From Bryobacter sp964387685 (GTDB taxonomy: Bacteria; Acidobacteriota; Terriglobia; Bryobacterales; Bryobacteraceae): a stretch of DNA of 64,000 bases. The notes below the pieces were generated by a model, which saw nothing but the letters and a program-made list of their open reading frames with translations, did no database searches and had not been told where the DNA came from. Every line of letters starts with the position of its first letter. Position 1 is the stretch's first letter. Made by a program: the position numbers and the translations under genes. Where the stretch lies: NCBI GenBank assembly GCA_964387685.1, contig CAYLXK010000019.1, positions 45,450 to 109,449 of the forward strand, given 5' to 3'. This document shows, one piece after another, positions 16,983 through 26,330 of this stretch.

Positions 16983-18661
16983 GGGAACGAGTCCTCGAAC
17001 TGGGCTTGTTTAGCGTACTGGGGATCGCGCTAGGAACGGAAGCGCTGGGCGCGCTGGGGGCGATTTCGTTTTGGCCGGTCAGCTTGCTGTGGTTAGGGAT
17101 GGCGGTGGGGTCGGTGTGGCGGCTGCGCGGGGTGAAGCTCGAACTGGAGAGGGACTGGGTGGTGCAGGTGTGCCTGGCGGGCATTACGCTTGTGTGGGTG
17201 CTGGAAGGGGTGGCGGCGCTGGCGGCGCCACCGAATTCGGCGGACGCCATGGCGTACCACATGCCGCGGATTGTCTACTGGATGCAGCAGAAGAGCGTGG
17301 CGAACTTTGCGACGCAGTATTTGAACCAGATCATGCTGCAGCCGCTGTTTGAGTATGTGGCGATGCACTTTCAGGTGCTGACGGGCGGGGACAGTCTGGC
17401 GAACGCGGTGGCCTGGCTCTCGACGGGCGGATATGTACTGGCGGCGAGCCTGGTGGCGCAAAAAGTAGGCGCGGGGCTGCGCGGGCAGGCGTTGGCGGCG
17501 TTGGCGGCGGCGACCTTACCCAATGGAATCTTGCAGGCGAGCAGTATGAAGAACGAGGCGCTACTGGCTTTCCTGATGCTCTCGGCGATTTACTACGGCT
17601 ACGAGAAGAGAGACTGGCATTGCGGGGTGGCGGTGGGCCTGGCGTGTTTGACAAAGGGCACGGCGTACCTGTTCGCGTGGCCAATCGTCTTTCTGATTCG
17701 AGGGCGGGCGCTGCCGCAGGTGGCGGTGGCGGCGCTGGTGATCAATGGGGCTTTTTATACGCGGAATATCGATTTGAGCGGTTCGCCGTTGGGATTCGAT
17801 TCGGCCAATGCCGATGGGGTCTACGTGTGGAAGAACGAGCCGTTGGGGGTGAAGGCGCTGGTGTCGAACGCGATCCGGCACGCGACGGAACACTTGGGTG
17901 GACCGAATCGAGGGTGGAACGCGTGGCTCTACGCGAAGGCGTCCGGGCTACACGGGCGTTTGGGGATCAACCCGTATGAGGAGGGTACGACTTGGCCCTT
18001 TACGCGCTGGGAAGCGCCGAGCTATTCGATCCACGAGGGGGATCTGAATAATCGCTGGCATTTGCTGCTGGGATTGGCGGCGCTGGGTTATGCGATCGTG
18101 AGGAAGGCGGGGCCCGTGGTGCGGTTGGGCCTAGTGGTGGCGCTGGCGGGAGCGGGGATTTGCTTCTATTTGAAGTGGCAACCTTCGATGGTGAGGATGT
18201 GGCTGCCGTTGTTTGCGGTGCTGGCGGCGGCCATTGGATGGTGGGCGGGGAAGTGGCCGGGCGTATTGCAGGCGGCCTTGGCCCTGGCGCTTGTCTACCA
18301 GGGCCGGCACATGCTAACGCGGAACGCGATTCGGCCGCTGGCGGGGGAGCAAAGCATTTTTCTGAGCAGCCGGAATGAACTGCGGATGCGGGATATGGTG
18401 GGGTGGAAGGTGGCGGCGGACTACGAGAAGGTGATGGGGCAATTGGACGAGAGCGGGTGCAAGACGGTGGCCTTCGACATTTCGTATTTTCAACTCGAGT
18501 ATCCGATCCAGGCCCGGCTGCTGGAAAGGGATCGGGCTTACCGCTTTGTGCATGTGGCGACCACCAATCCGTCGGTGAAGTATGAAAGGCGGTGGGCGGG
18601 AATTGAGCCGTGTGTGGTGGTGTGTCTGGCATGCGACCGTTGGTTTGAGAAGGTGCCGTAG
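16979..18661 (+). CDS. Multi-spanning glycosyltransferase-like membrane protein, copy 1
   Basis: A 560-residue protein with about ten or more hydrophobic segments and a soluble C-terminal part. The N-terminal loop PPNSADAMAYHMPRIVYW has the Asp and Tyr-His seen in GT39/PMT-type (lipid-linked sugar) glycosyltransferases, so membrane glycosylation is a reasonable guess. It starts at a GTG overlapping the hydrolase stop and ends directly before the ATG of a second copy. The two share long identical stretches (for example FATxYLNQIMLQPL, ATLPNGILQAS, DLSGSPLGFDS), so this is a tandem gene duplication. Confidence 0.8.
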   Translation: MRERVLELGLFSVLGIALGTEALGALGAISFWPVSLLWLGMAVGSVWRLRGVKLELERDWVVQVCLAGITLVWVLEGVAALAAPPNSADAMAYHMPRIVYWMQQKSVANFATQYLNQIMLQPLFEYVAMHFQVLTGGDSLANAVAWLSTGGYVLAASLVAQKVGAGLRGQALAALAAATLPNGILQASSMKNEALLAFLMLSAIYYGYEKRDWHCGVAVGLACLTKGTAYLFAWPIVFLIRGRALPQVAVAALVINGAFYTRNIDLSGSPLGFDSANADGVYVWKNEPLGVKALVSNAIRHATEHLGGPNRGWNAWLYAKASGLHGRLGINPYEEGTTWPFTRWEAPSYSIHEGDLNNRWHLLLGLAALGYAIVRKAGPVVRLGLVVALAGAGICFYLKWQPSMVRMWLPLFAVLAAAIGWWAGKWPGVLQAALALALVYQGRHMLTRNAIRPLAGEQSIFLSSRNELRMRDMVGWKVAADYEKVMGQLDESGCKTVAFDISYFQLEYPIQARLLERDRAYRFVHVATTNPSVKYERRWAGIEPCVVVCLACDRWFEKVP

Positions 18662-20251
18662 ATGCGGGAGCGCCTGGTCGAGAACGGGTTGTGGACGCTC
18701 TTGGCCGTGGCGGTGGGGACGGAGGCGCTGAGCCTTTTGGGCGCGATTCACTTTTGGCCGGTGGCCGTGCTGTGGATGGCGATCGCGGCATGTTGGGTGC
18801 TGCGCCTGCGCGGCGTAAAGACGGAGTTCCGCTGGGAGCTGTGGGTGTGGACGCCCGTGTGGGCTTTGGAGGGTGTGGCGGCCTTGGGGAGCCCGCCGAA
18901 TTCCAACGATGCGCTGGCGTATCACTATCCGCGAATTGTGTATTGGCTCGAGCAGGGAAGCGTGGAAAACTTTGCGACGCCGTATCTGAACCAGATCATG
19001 CTGCAACCGTTGATGGAGTATGTAGCCATGCACCTGGATTTGCTGAGCGGCGGGGATCGCTTCGCCAACTGCGTGGCGTGGCTATCGACGGCGGGCTATG
19101 TGGTGGCGGCGAGCCTGGTGGCCAAGGAGTTGGGCGCGGGGTCAAGAGGGCAGGGAATGGCCGCGCTGGCGGCGGCGACGTTGCCCAATGGCATCTTGCA
19201 GGCGAGCGGGATGAAAAACGAGGCGCTACTTTCGTTTCTGGTGATGGCGGCGGTCTACTTTGCGCTGCGTTGGCGCAAGTGGATGCTGGGCCTGGCGGTG
19301 GGGCTGGCGTGTTTCACAAAGGGGACGGCGTATTTGTTTTTGGGGCCGATGCTGCCGCTTCCGCAGGTAGCGTTGGTGACGGCCGTGGTGAATGGCCCGT
19401 TTTATTGGCGGAACCTCGACCTAAGCGGCTCGCCCTTGGGATTCGATTCCGCGCAAGGGGATGGGGTCTACGTGTGGCGGAACGAGCCTCTGAGCGCGCG
19501 CTCAGCATGGTCAAATTTCGTGCGGCATTTATCGGAACAATTGGGGGGCCGGAGCGAGGCGAGCAATCGGGCGGTTTATGAGGCGGCGTTGTGGCTGGGG
19601 GCGGATGTGTATGCGCGGGAAAACACTTGGGCGCATGAGAAGTTCGCCCCGCCCAAGAATGCGAATCACGAGGCGGACGCTAATAACCGTTGGCACCTGC
19701 TGTTGGCTCTGCTGGCGTTGGGATACGTTCTCTGGAAGAGGGAGTGGAGGGTACTGGCGATCTACGGTGGGATCGCCTTCGGGGTGGCAGGCGTATGCGG
19801 CTATCTGAAATGGCAACCCTTTATGGCGAGGATGTGGCTGCCCTTGTTTGTGGTGGCCTGCGTGCCGGTAGGGTTGTGGTTGGGGCGCTGCCGGGGTTTT
19901 GTGCAGGTCTTAGTTGCTTTGTGGCTGCTGAATGGGGCCAGGCGGCCGCTGCTGGATAATTGGCTTCGGCCCTTACGCGGCGAGAAAAGCATCTTTGCCC
20001 GGAGCCGGGAGGAGTTGACCTATGCGGACCTGGCGCAGTTTGGGGTGGAGAAGGAGTACCGGGAATCGCTTCAAGTGGTCGGCGATTGCCGGTTTATTGG
20101 GATCGATGCGAATCGTTTTTCTCTGGAGTACCCACTCATGGCGAAGTACCGGGACCGTCGTTTCTTGCATGTAAACGTGACGAACGCGTCGCGGAAGTAT
20201 GCGCAAGAAGAGAGCCCTTGTGTGACAGTTTGCCTGGCCTGCCGCCGCTAA
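18662..20251 (+). CDS. Multi-spanning glycosyltransferase-like membrane protein, copy 2
   Basis: A 529-residue paralogue of the preceding gene, in the same order of segments: PPNSNDALAYHYPRIVYW, NQIMLQPLMEYVAMH, GLACFTKGTAYLF, LDLSGSPLGFDS, YLKWQPFMARMWLPLF and a C-terminal cysteine-containing tail (CVTVCLAC) also present in copy 1. It is shorter in two loops. The ATG follows the previous stop with no gap. It probably has a related membrane-bound sugar transfer role with a different acceptor or donor; this is inference. Confidence 0.8.
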   Translation: MRERLVENGLWTLLAVAVGTEALSLLGAIHFWPVAVLWMAIAACWVLRLRGVKTEFRWELWVWTPVWALEGVAALGSPPNSNDALAYHYPRIVYWLEQGSVENFATPYLNQIMLQPLMEYVAMHLDLLSGGDRFANCVAWLSTAGYVVAASLVAKELGAGSRGQGMAALAAATLPNGILQASGMKNEALLSFLVMAAVYFALRWRKWMLGLAVGLACFTKGTAYLFLGPMLPLPQVALVTAVVNGPFYWRNLDLSGSPLGFDSAQGDGVYVWRNEPLSARSAWSNFVRHLSEQLGGRSEASNRAVYEAALWLGADVYARENTWAHEKFAPPKNANHEADANNRWHLLLALLALGYVLWKREWRVLAIYGGIAFGVAGVCGYLKWQPFMARMWLPLFVVACVPVGLWLGRCRGFVQVLVALWLLNGARRPLLDNWLRPLRGEKSIFARSREELTYADLAQFGVEKEYRESLQVVGDCRFIGIDANRFSLEYPLMAKYRDRRFLHVNVTNASRKYAQEESPCVTVCLACRR

Positions 20252-20263
20252 GGAGGCTCAAGC

Positions 20264-21502
20264 TCAGCGCACGAGAGCGGTGTTGGGGAACTGGGTGTAC
20301 CAACCGAACCAGAAGGCGCGGTGGGCGGGGAAGGGTTGGCCATCGACCAGGACGGAGCTGGCCCCGCCCGGCGTGGTTTGGATGACGATGGCTGAACCTT
20401 CATGGGTGAGCGTGAGCTCCGGCTGCTTGCGCAGCAGGCGGACGGATATGGCCAAGGGTTGGCGCCCGGGCAGGCGTAGGGCGAGGATCTCGTCTTTCTT
20501 GCGCAAGCGCGCATCCTGACGAGCCACGGAGAACATGAGATCGCCGGAGGCAAAGTAATCGCGGTAGGCGACGCCCTCGCCGTAGTCGCGGCGGTGACCG
20601 GTGGCGAGGGATAGCACTTTGCTTTGGGGGTGGGCGGCGCGCCATTCGCCCCAGGTAGTGGTGACGACGTGGGCGAAGTCCAGTTGCTGGCCGGAATGGG
20701 CGAGGGGGCCGATGACGGGCTGGCCTTGGAGAGTGGACCACAGCGAGTTGGTCTCCTCGTCGAACATGAGTTTGCTGGACTCATAGAGGAGGCCGGAGGT
20801 GCCGAAGCGGTGGTTGCGAGGGTAGTACGGAATGACCGTGCCGCAGAGGGTGCAATAGACCAAGCAGATGGGCTGGCCGCCGACGGTGTCGCGGGCCATC
20901 TCATGCCAAGCCAGAATGCGCTTGGGGTAGGCGCGGGCGTCGCCGTGGATAACGAGGCCGAAGATAACGTGGTGGTCTTCGAGATAGGAGGCCTGTGCGG
21001 CGGGCAGGAAGGCAGGGTTCACCAGCGGGGGAATTCCGTTGACGCGGACGCCGCCCCATTGGACCTGATCAAGACGGATACGGGAGGGCGTGAGGCGATC
21101 GGCGGGAAAAAACGCTTGCATGCGGGGATCGAGGTTGGCGTAGAGGAGACCTTTGAAGATGGAGTAGTGGGGATGGGGTTGGTAGGGGAGGCTCCAGAAC
21201 CATTGTTGCCAAGCTTCCGTGCGGGCGCCGTGATCCTGTCCGGTGCGGAGGGAGAGGAAGCGCAGGAGACGCTCGCGGACGGGGTTGTTGCCGCCGAGGA
21301 GACTGGCGAGTTCAAAGATCATGGCGGCGTAGGAATTTTTCCACTGCCGGGTGAGCTGGCGCAGGGCGGGCTCGTAGACTTTGGGGTCCTCCGAGGTGGT
21401 TTGGGAGAAGACCTCGAGAGACGGAAAGGCGGTGGCGGGGCTGCCGTCCTGGGAGGGCAGAAGCGGAGCAAGAGCCAGGGGCAGCAAGAGGCGGCGGCGC
21501 AT
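20264..21502 (-). CDS. DUF3179 domain protein, secreted
   Basis: A 412-residue protein with an N-terminal signal peptide (MRRRLLLPLALAPLLPS) and the DUF3179 signature: PICLVYCTLCGTVIPYYPR, FGTSGLLYESSKLMFD, SLWSTLQGQPVIGPL and GYGEGVAYRDYF-like sequence near the end. The two cysteines in YCTLCGT are conserved in the family and may bind metal or form a disulfide. The biochemical role of DUF3179 is not established. It converges with glycosyltransferase-like copy 2 and is divergent from the SMP-30 gene. Confidence 0.9.
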   Translation of the reverse strand: MRRRLLLPLALAPLLPSQDGSPATAFPSLEVFSQTTSEDPKVYEPALRQLTRQWKNSYAAMIFELASLLGGNNPVRERLLRFLSLRTGQDHGARTEAWQQWFWSLPYQPHPHYSIFKGLLYANLDPRMQAFFPADRLTPSRIRLDQVQWGGVRVNGIPPLVNPAFLPAAQASYLEDHHVIFGLVIHGDARAYPKRILAWHEMARDTVGGQPICLVYCTLCGTVIPYYPRNHRFGTSGLLYESSKLMFDEETNSLWSTLQGQPVIGPLAHSGQQLDFAHVVTTTWGEWRAAHPQSKVLSLATGHRRDYGEGVAYRDYFASGDLMFSVARQDARLRKKDEILALRLPGRQPLAISVRLLRKQPELTLTHEGSAIVIQTTPGGASSVLVDGQPFPAHRAFWFGWYTQFPNTALVR

Positions 21503-21565
21503 ATGAACGGAGAAGACGCGCGGCGCGGCTGCGGGGATTCAACGCTTTGCCGGGTGTGGCTCTGA

Positions 21566-21571
21566 TAGGAT
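21566..21571 (+). promoter_or_regulatory. Candidate -10 box of the SMP-30 gene (TAGGAT)
   Basis: TAGGAT ends six bases before the GTG at 21578, a -10-like position for a leaderless transcript. The same bases contain AGGA, which could act as a ribosome-binding site instead, so the two readings cannot be separated by eye. Confidence 0.3.
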
Positions 21572-21577
21572 TGCGCC

Positions 21578-22468
21578 GTGATGATCGCTGAATGGACGCT
21601 TTTGGCCGCGATGGCGGCGGATTTCGAGATCAAGGACGCGAAGGCGTTCGCGAAGTTAATCGCCCCCGACGCCAAGGTGGAGAAGCTGGCGGGAGGGATG
21701 CAATTCACTGAGGGGCCGGTGTGGGTGGCCAAGGAAAAGAGGCTGATCTTCAGCGACATCCCGGCCAATGAGTTGAAACAGTGGACGCGCGCGGGTGGGG
21801 TCACGTCGTTTCGCAAGCCCAGCAACAATACGAACGGCAATACGCTGGACGGGCAAGGGAGGCTGGTGAGCGCCGAACACGGGGCGCACCGGGTTTCGCG
21901 GACCCTGGAGACCGGCCAAGTGGAGATGGTGGTGGAGCAGTATGAGGGCAAAGACCTGAATTCGCCGAACGATGTAGTGGTGAAGCGGGATGGAAGCTAT
22001 TGGTTTAGCGATCCCGACTATGGGCTGGGCGGACGCAAGAAGGTGCAGGCGGGGAACTACGTCTACCGCTACGATGCGAAGACCAAAGAACTGACGCCCG
22101 TGGCCAAGGATTTCGATAAGCCGAACGGCCTATGTTTTGGGCCGGGAGAAAAGAAGCTGTACATTGCGGATTCCGGGGCGCCGCGGCATATCCGCGTGTT
22201 TACGGTTTCCGGCGACGGGAAGACGCTGGCAGGTGGGGAGGTTTTCGCCAAGATCGACAAGGGTGGGCCGGACGGCATTCGCTGCGATAAGCAGGGGAAT
22301 GTGTGGTCGAGCACCGGGGATGGCGCGCAGATTTTTGCGCCTGACGGGCATCTGATTGCGCGGGTGCTACTGCCGGAAGCGGGAGCGAATGTGGAGTTGG
22401 GCGGGGGGATGTTGTTTGTGACGGCGCGGACGTCGCTGTACGCGGTGCCGGTGAAAGTGGCGCGTTAA
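21578..22468 (+). CDS. SMP-30/gluconolactonase-like beta-propeller protein
   Basis: A 296-residue six-bladed propeller of the SMP-30/gluconolactonase family, with FTEGPVWVAKEKRLIFSD (first metal ligand Glu), LNSPNDVVVKRDGSYWFSDPDYG (Asn and Asp ligands) and KPNGLCFGPGEKKLYIADSG. Enzymes of this fold hydrolyse sugar lactones. A short hydrophobic N-terminus (MIAEWTLLAAMAA) could be an export signal. The GTG at 21578 and the ATG at 21581 are equally likely starts. A link with the PQQ sugar dehydrogenase far upstream is possible, since such enzymes make lactones, but nothing here proves it. Confidence 0.9.
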   Translation: MMIAEWTLLAAMAADFEIKDAKAFAKLIAPDAKVEKLAGGMQFTEGPVWVAKEKRLIFSDIPANELKQWTRAGGVTSFRKPSNNTNGNTLDGQGRLVSAEHGAHRVSRTLETGQVEMVVEQYEGKDLNSPNDVVVKRDGSYWFSDPDYGLGGRKKVQAGNYVYRYDAKTKELTPVAKDFDKPNGLCFGPGEKKLYIADSGAPRHIRVFTVSGDGKTLAGGEVFAKIDKGGPDGIRCDKQGNVWSSTGDGAQIFAPDGHLIARVLLPEAGANVELGGGMLFVTARTSLYAVPVKVAR

Positions 22469-22490
22469 GGGGACGAGGGGGCGAGTATCC

Positions 22491-22496
22491 GACAAT
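22491..22496 (+). promoter_or_regulatory. Candidate -10 box of the ABC exporter gene (GACAAT)
   Basis: GACAAT in the string GTATCCGACAAT lies nine bases before the TTG start at 22506. The same 12-base string is found before rnr. No good Shine-Dalgarno site precedes the start. Confidence 0.35.
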
Positions 22497-22505
22497 AGAA
22501 GAATC

Positions 22506-24338
22506 TTGGAAGAAGAAGTAAAAGGGAAAATCTACGATTCGCGCATCATCAAGCGCCTGTTGCCGTATGCGTGGCCGTATCGCTGGACGGTAGGGTTAAG
22601 CCTGGTTTTTCTGGTGATCCAGACGCTGACGCAGGTGGCCACACCTTTGTTGACGCGGGTGGCGATCGATAAATACATCGTCAAGCAAGTGGAAGGTTTC
22701 GATGGGCTGCTGAGCGTTTTGAATCCGTACCTGCCGAAGGACGCCTGGCCAGGCTTTGCTTTCATTAGTGCCGTGTTTGGCGCGATGCTGCTGGTGAAGC
22801 TGGTGCTCGAGTATGGCCAGCAACTGGCGATGCAGTGGACGGGGCAGCGGATCATGTTCGATTTGCGGCGCGAGATCTTTGCCAAGCTCCAGGGGCTGGA
22901 CGTGCAGTATTTCGACCGCAATCCGGTAGGGCGGATTGTGACGCGAGTCACAAGCGATGTGGACCAGTTGAACGAATTCTTTTCGGCCGCGCTGGTGACG
23001 ATCCTGGGCGATTTGATGATTATTGGGTTTGTGCTGGTGGCGATGTTCCGCTTGAACTGGCAATTGACGCTGATCCTGTGTGCGGTGCTGCCGTTTGTAG
23101 TGGTGACGACGATGATCTTCCGCGCGAAGGTATCGAAGGATTACCGGCAGCAGCGCGTCGCGATTGCCAAGTTGAACGCATTCCTTGCCGAGCACACAAG
23201 CGGCATGAGCGTACTGCAGCTCTTTAATCGGGAGAGGAAAGCGAATGAAGAGTTTGGCCGGATCAACCGGCAGAACATGGACGCCTGGAAGAGCTCGATC
23301 ATCGCCTACGGCTGGTTCTATCCGGTGGTCGAGTTCCAAGGATTCGTCGCGATGGGGGGATTGCTTGCCTGGGGAGGTTACCAGATTCAGGACGGGACGC
23401 TGACGGTGGGCGTGCTGATCGCCTTCTTGCAGTACGCGATGCGCTTCTTTGGTCCAATTCAGGACTTAAGCGAGAAATACAATACGTTGCAGAGCTCCAT
23501 GGCGGCGAGCGAGCGTTTTTTCCAGTTGCTCGACGAAGAACCCAAGGTGGTGGCGCCGGCGCGCGCAGTAGCGGTGCGGGGCGAGGCTACGGTAGAGTTT
23601 GCGGGCGTGGATTTCGCCTACAAGGACGGCGAGAATGTTTTGGAAGATTTGAGCTTTCGGGTGGAGCCCGGCCAAAGGGTAGCGATTGTGGGGCATACGG
23701 GGGCGGGCAAGACGACGATTACGAATCTGGTGCTGCGCTTTTACGATGTGCAAAAAGGCGTGGTGAAGGTGGGCGGGCGAGATGTGCGGGAATACGATCC
23801 GCGGGCGCTGCGCGCACAGTTTGGCGTGGTGTTGCAGGATCCGTTTTTGTTTACCGGCACGCTGCGGGAAAATATTCGGCTGGGGGATGCCTCGATTACG
23901 GACGCGCGAATCGAAGAAGCGGCGCGGCGCGTGAATCTGTGGGACTTCATCGAGAGCCGCAAGGAAGGCCTGGACCTGGCGGTGCGCGAAAGGGGCGCGG
24001 GGCTTTCGACGGGACAGCGGCAATTGGTGAGCTTTGCGCGCGCGCTAGTGAGAGAGCCGCGTTTTTTAATCCTGGACGAGGCGACTTCGAGCGTGGATAC
24101 GGAGACGGAGCAGAAGATCCAGAGTGCGCTTGAGCGGATGCTGGAGGGGCGGACGGCGATCGTGATTGCGCATCGGCTGAGCACAATCCAGAAGGCGGAT
24201 TTGATTTTGGTAATGCACAAGGGACATTTGAAGGAAGCCGGGACGCACCAGGAATTGCTGCGGCAGCGGGGGGTGTACTGGAGGCTGTATCAGTTGCAGT
24301 ATAAGGACCAGGAAGTGGAGGCGTTACGAGGGGCCTGA
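22506..24338 (+). CDS. ABC exporter, fused membrane and ATPase domains (MsbA-like)
   Basis: A 610-residue half-transporter. The membrane domain spans about residues 20-330 with six hydrophobic segments and the coupling-helix sequence FDRNPVGRIVTRVTSD. The ATPase domain follows, with Walker A VGHTGAGKTT, the signature LSTGQRQL, Walker B FLILDEATSSVD and the H-loop IAHRLST. It would act as a homodimer or with a partner to export lipids or drugs. The start is a TTG at 22506, chosen because it opens the conserved N-terminus (EEEVKGKIYDSRIIKRL). Confidence 0.94.
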   Translation: MEEEVKGKIYDSRIIKRLLPYAWPYRWTVGLSLVFLVIQTLTQVATPLLTRVAIDKYIVKQVEGFDGLLSVLNPYLPKDAWPGFAFISAVFGAMLLVKLVLEYGQQLAMQWTGQRIMFDLRREIFAKLQGLDVQYFDRNPVGRIVTRVTSDVDQLNEFFSAALVTILGDLMIIGFVLVAMFRLNWQLTLILCAVLPFVVVTTMIFRAKVSKDYRQQRVAIAKLNAFLAEHTSGMSVLQLFNRERKANEEFGRINRQNMDAWKSSIIAYGWFYPVVEFQGFVAMGGLLAWGGYQIQDGTLTVGVLIAFLQYAMRFFGPIQDLSEKYNTLQSSMAASERFFQLLDEEPKVVAPARAVAVRGEATVEFAGVDFAYKDGENVLEDLSFRVEPGQRVAIVGHTGAGKTTITNLVLRFYDVQKGVVKVGGRDVREYDPRALRAQFGVVLQDPFLFTGTLRENIRLGDASITDARIEEAARRVNLWDFIESRKEGLDLAVRERGAGLSTGQRQLVSFARALVREPRFLILDEATSSVDTETEQKIQSALERMLEGRTAIVIAHRLSTIQKADLILVMHKGHLKEAGTHQELLRQRGVYWRLYQLQYKDQEVEALRGA

Positions 24339-24386
24339 GGGCGGGGGTAGCGAAGTTCCGGGTTAGGATGAGAGGGGAGACGAGTA

Positions 24387-24626
24387 ATGGAATTCGAAAA
24401 CACGATCATCTCAGATCCCGCGGTTATGCTCGGAAAACCTGTAGTGGCGGGCACGCGAATTACGGTGGAGTTGATACTGGATAAGATCGCCGCCGGGGAG
24501 AGTTTCGCGCAGATCCTCGAGGCCCACCCGATGCTGACCGAGAGGGATATTCGCGCGGCCGTCGCGTTCGCCTCGGCTAATTTGCGCAACGACGAATTCA
24601 TTCCGTTTCTCAAGATCGCCAGTTGA
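24387..24626 (+). CDS. DUF433 antitoxin
   Basis: A 79-residue protein of the DUF433 family (ISDPAVMLGKPVVAGTRITVELIL, ILEAHPMLTERDIRAAVAFA). These small helix-turn-helix proteins pair with DUF5615 PIN-like toxins. The ribosome-binding site GGGGAG precedes the ATG. Its stop overlaps the TTG of the toxin gene by four bases, as expected for a toxin-antitoxin pair. Confidence 0.9.
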   Translation: MEFENTIISDPAVMLGKPVVAGTRITVELILDKIAAGESFAQILEAHPMLTERDIRAAVAFASANLRNDEFIPFLKIAS

Positions 24627-24988
24627 TCTTCGTAGCCGATGAGAGCGTGGACGGTCCGATTGTATCCGCGCTACGGGAAGCTGGCTACGAAGTAGTTTTT
24701 ATGGCGGAACTGATGCCGGGGGCGACAGACGCCGAGGTGCTGGCTGTCAGTGAAAGAAGCGGAGCGGTGCTCGTGACGGCCGATGGAGACTTTGGTACGT
24801 TGACCCACTTGAATCGTTTGCCGTACCGGGGCATTTTGTTCTACCGGTTGCCGAAGTCCGGGGTATCGGGCCGGCCGGAAAAGATTCTTAGTACCGTGCG
24901 GTTATTGGGAGAACAACTGATTGGCGCCTTCACGGTAGTGTCGGAGAATAAAACGCGGGTGCGAAGAATCGATTCCCGCTTCGTCTAG
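24623..24988 (+). CDS. DUF5615 PIN-like toxin
   Basis: A 121-residue PIN-fold protein probably acting as an RNase. It keeps the acidic residues of the family: FVADESVDGPIVSALREAG at the N-terminus, DAEVLAVSERSGAVLVTADGDFG in the middle, and PYRGILFYRLP. The TTG start lies in the antitoxin stop (TTGA). It may form a stress or addiction module with the DUF433 protein. RNase activity is inferred from the fold. Confidence 0.88.
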   Translation: MIFVADESVDGPIVSALREAGYEVVFMAELMPGATDAEVLAVSERSGAVLVTADGDFGTLTHLNRLPYRGILFYRLPKSGVSGRPEKILSTVRLLGEQLIGAFTVVSENKTRVRRIDSRFV

Positions 24989-25012
24989 ACGGCGGGCAAG
25001 GAGAAGGTAGCG

Positions 25013-25717
25013 GTGGAATCCGAATGGATGGGGACGGCGCTGTTCTTTTATGTGGCCTTTTTGTTTTCAACCGTGTGCCACGAGGCGGCGCATGCGCTGG
25101 TAGCCAAGTGGGGCGGGGATGAGACGGCGTATTTGAATGGACAGGTGACGCTGGATCCGATTCCGCACGTGCGGCAGGAGCCCTTTGGGTTAGGGATCTT
25201 GCCCTTGATTTCGCTGGCTTTGAGCATTGCCGGGCAGAGTATGGGCGTGATTGGTTTTGCCAGTGCGCCGTTTGATCCGCTGTGGGCCGTGCGGAATCCG
25301 CGGAAGGCGGCGTGGATGGCGATGGCGGGCCCGGGGGCGAACCTGGCGCTTTGTCTGTTGTCGTTCGCGGGACTAAAGGTGGGTTTGGCGGCGGGGATCT
25401 TTGTGTATGCGCAGGAGATGAAGTTGTATCAGATTGTGCGGGGGAACGGAGAAATCGCGGATGCGGCAGCGGTGTTTTTGGGGGTGATGGCGTTTGAGAA
25501 TTTGTTGTTGGCGGTGTGGAATCTGCTTCCGGTGCCGCCCATGGACGGCTTCAGCATGGCGCTCTTCTTTTTGCCGGAGGAGAAGGTGCCGGGCTTTCTG
25601 GAGCTGCGCGCGCAGATTGGCGCGTTTTTCCCGCTAGCGATATTTGCGCTGGGCAGAGTATTTAGCGAGATCTTCTATCCGATCGCGAATGCCGTGGTGA
25701 CCCTGGTGTTTAGTTGA
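25013..25717 (+). CDS. Site-2 protease-like membrane metalloprotease (M50)
   Basis: A 234-residue membrane protein with the zinc motif HEAAH in the first hydrophobic segment (STVCHEAAHALVAKW) and the second conserved motif LLPVPPMDGFSM near residue 175. It resembles the short rhomboid-like/M50B site-2 proteases found in many bacteria. It begins at GTG 25013 following GGAGAAGG. The substrate is unknown. Membrane cleavage of an anti-sigma factor is the known role of some relatives. Confidence 0.88.
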   Translation: MESEWMGTALFFYVAFLFSTVCHEAAHALVAKWGGDETAYLNGQVTLDPIPHVRQEPFGLGILPLISLALSIAGQSMGVIGFASAPFDPLWAVRNPRKAAWMAMAGPGANLALCLLSFAGLKVGLAAGIFVYAQEMKLYQIVRGNGEIADAAAVFLGVMAFENLLLAVWNLLPVPPMDGFSMALFFLPEEKVPGFLELRAQIGAFFPLAIFALGRVFSEIFYPIANAVVTLVFS

Positions 25718-25773
25718 AACCGAAAGGCTAAGGCGCCCATCCAACGGCTAGCGCAGAGTGGAAAGAGGGCGAC

Positions 25774-26286
25774 GTGTATTCGCGTAAAGTATGGCTGGTT
25801 GGCTTGGTGCTGGCGTCCGGGATCTGGGCGCAAACGGACGCGTGGTTGGAAGAGGATGTCGTATACATTGCGACCGAACAGGAAAAGAGCGCGTATCGGA
25901 GTTTGGTAAGCGACGAGGCTCGCGAAGGCTTCATCGAATCGTTTTGGTTGCGCAGGGACCCGACCCCAGACACGCTGCGCAACGAATTCAAGGACGAACA
26001 CTACCGGCGGATCGCTTACGCCAATGAGCGCTTCCGGGCGAAGGTGGCCGGTTGGCGGACGGATCGGGGTAAGACCTACATCACGCTCGGCCCGCCGGAC
26101 GAGATCGAAGCGCATCCAAGCGGCGTGCGGCGGGAGCGCCCGCCAGAGGAAGGCGGCGGTATCACGGAGACCTTTCCCTTCGAGAAATGGCGGTACCGGA
26201 AGCTTGAGATGGAGATTGAGTTCGTCGACCGGGGCGAAGGGTATCGGCAGGTAGGGACCTTTACGAAAGCGAAAACCGGGATATGA
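25774..26286 (+). CDS. Short GWxTD domain protein
   Basis: A 170-residue secreted protein with a signal peptide (MYSRKVWLVGLVLASGIWAQ), the segment FIESFWLRRDPTPDTLRNEF and the GWxTD motif (AGWRTDRGKTYITLGPPDE). GWxTD proteins are typical of Acidobacteriota and their role is not known. It begins at a GTG. It looks like the N-terminal half of the next gene standing alone, so the pair probably arose by duplication. Its stop lies in the ATG that opens the longest reading of the next gene. Confidence 0.85.
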   Translation: MYSRKVWLVGLVLASGIWAQTDAWLEEDVVYIATEQEKSAYRSLVSDEAREGFIESFWLRRDPTPDTLRNEFKDEHYRRIAYANERFRAKVAGWRTDRGKTYITLGPPDEIEAHPSGVRRERPPEEGGGITETFPFEKWRYRKLEMEIEFVDRGEGYRQVGTFTKAKTGI

Positions 26287-26330
26287 TGAGGGTAGCCCTG
26301 CGAAAGGTATCGACTCGAGGGAGCAAAAGT

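Noticed and set aside
20624..21565. 313-codon open frame antisense to the DUF3179 gene
   Set aside because: Composition is Gly/Glu/Val repeats typical of antisense reading of GC-rich genes; the DUF3179 protein explains the region.
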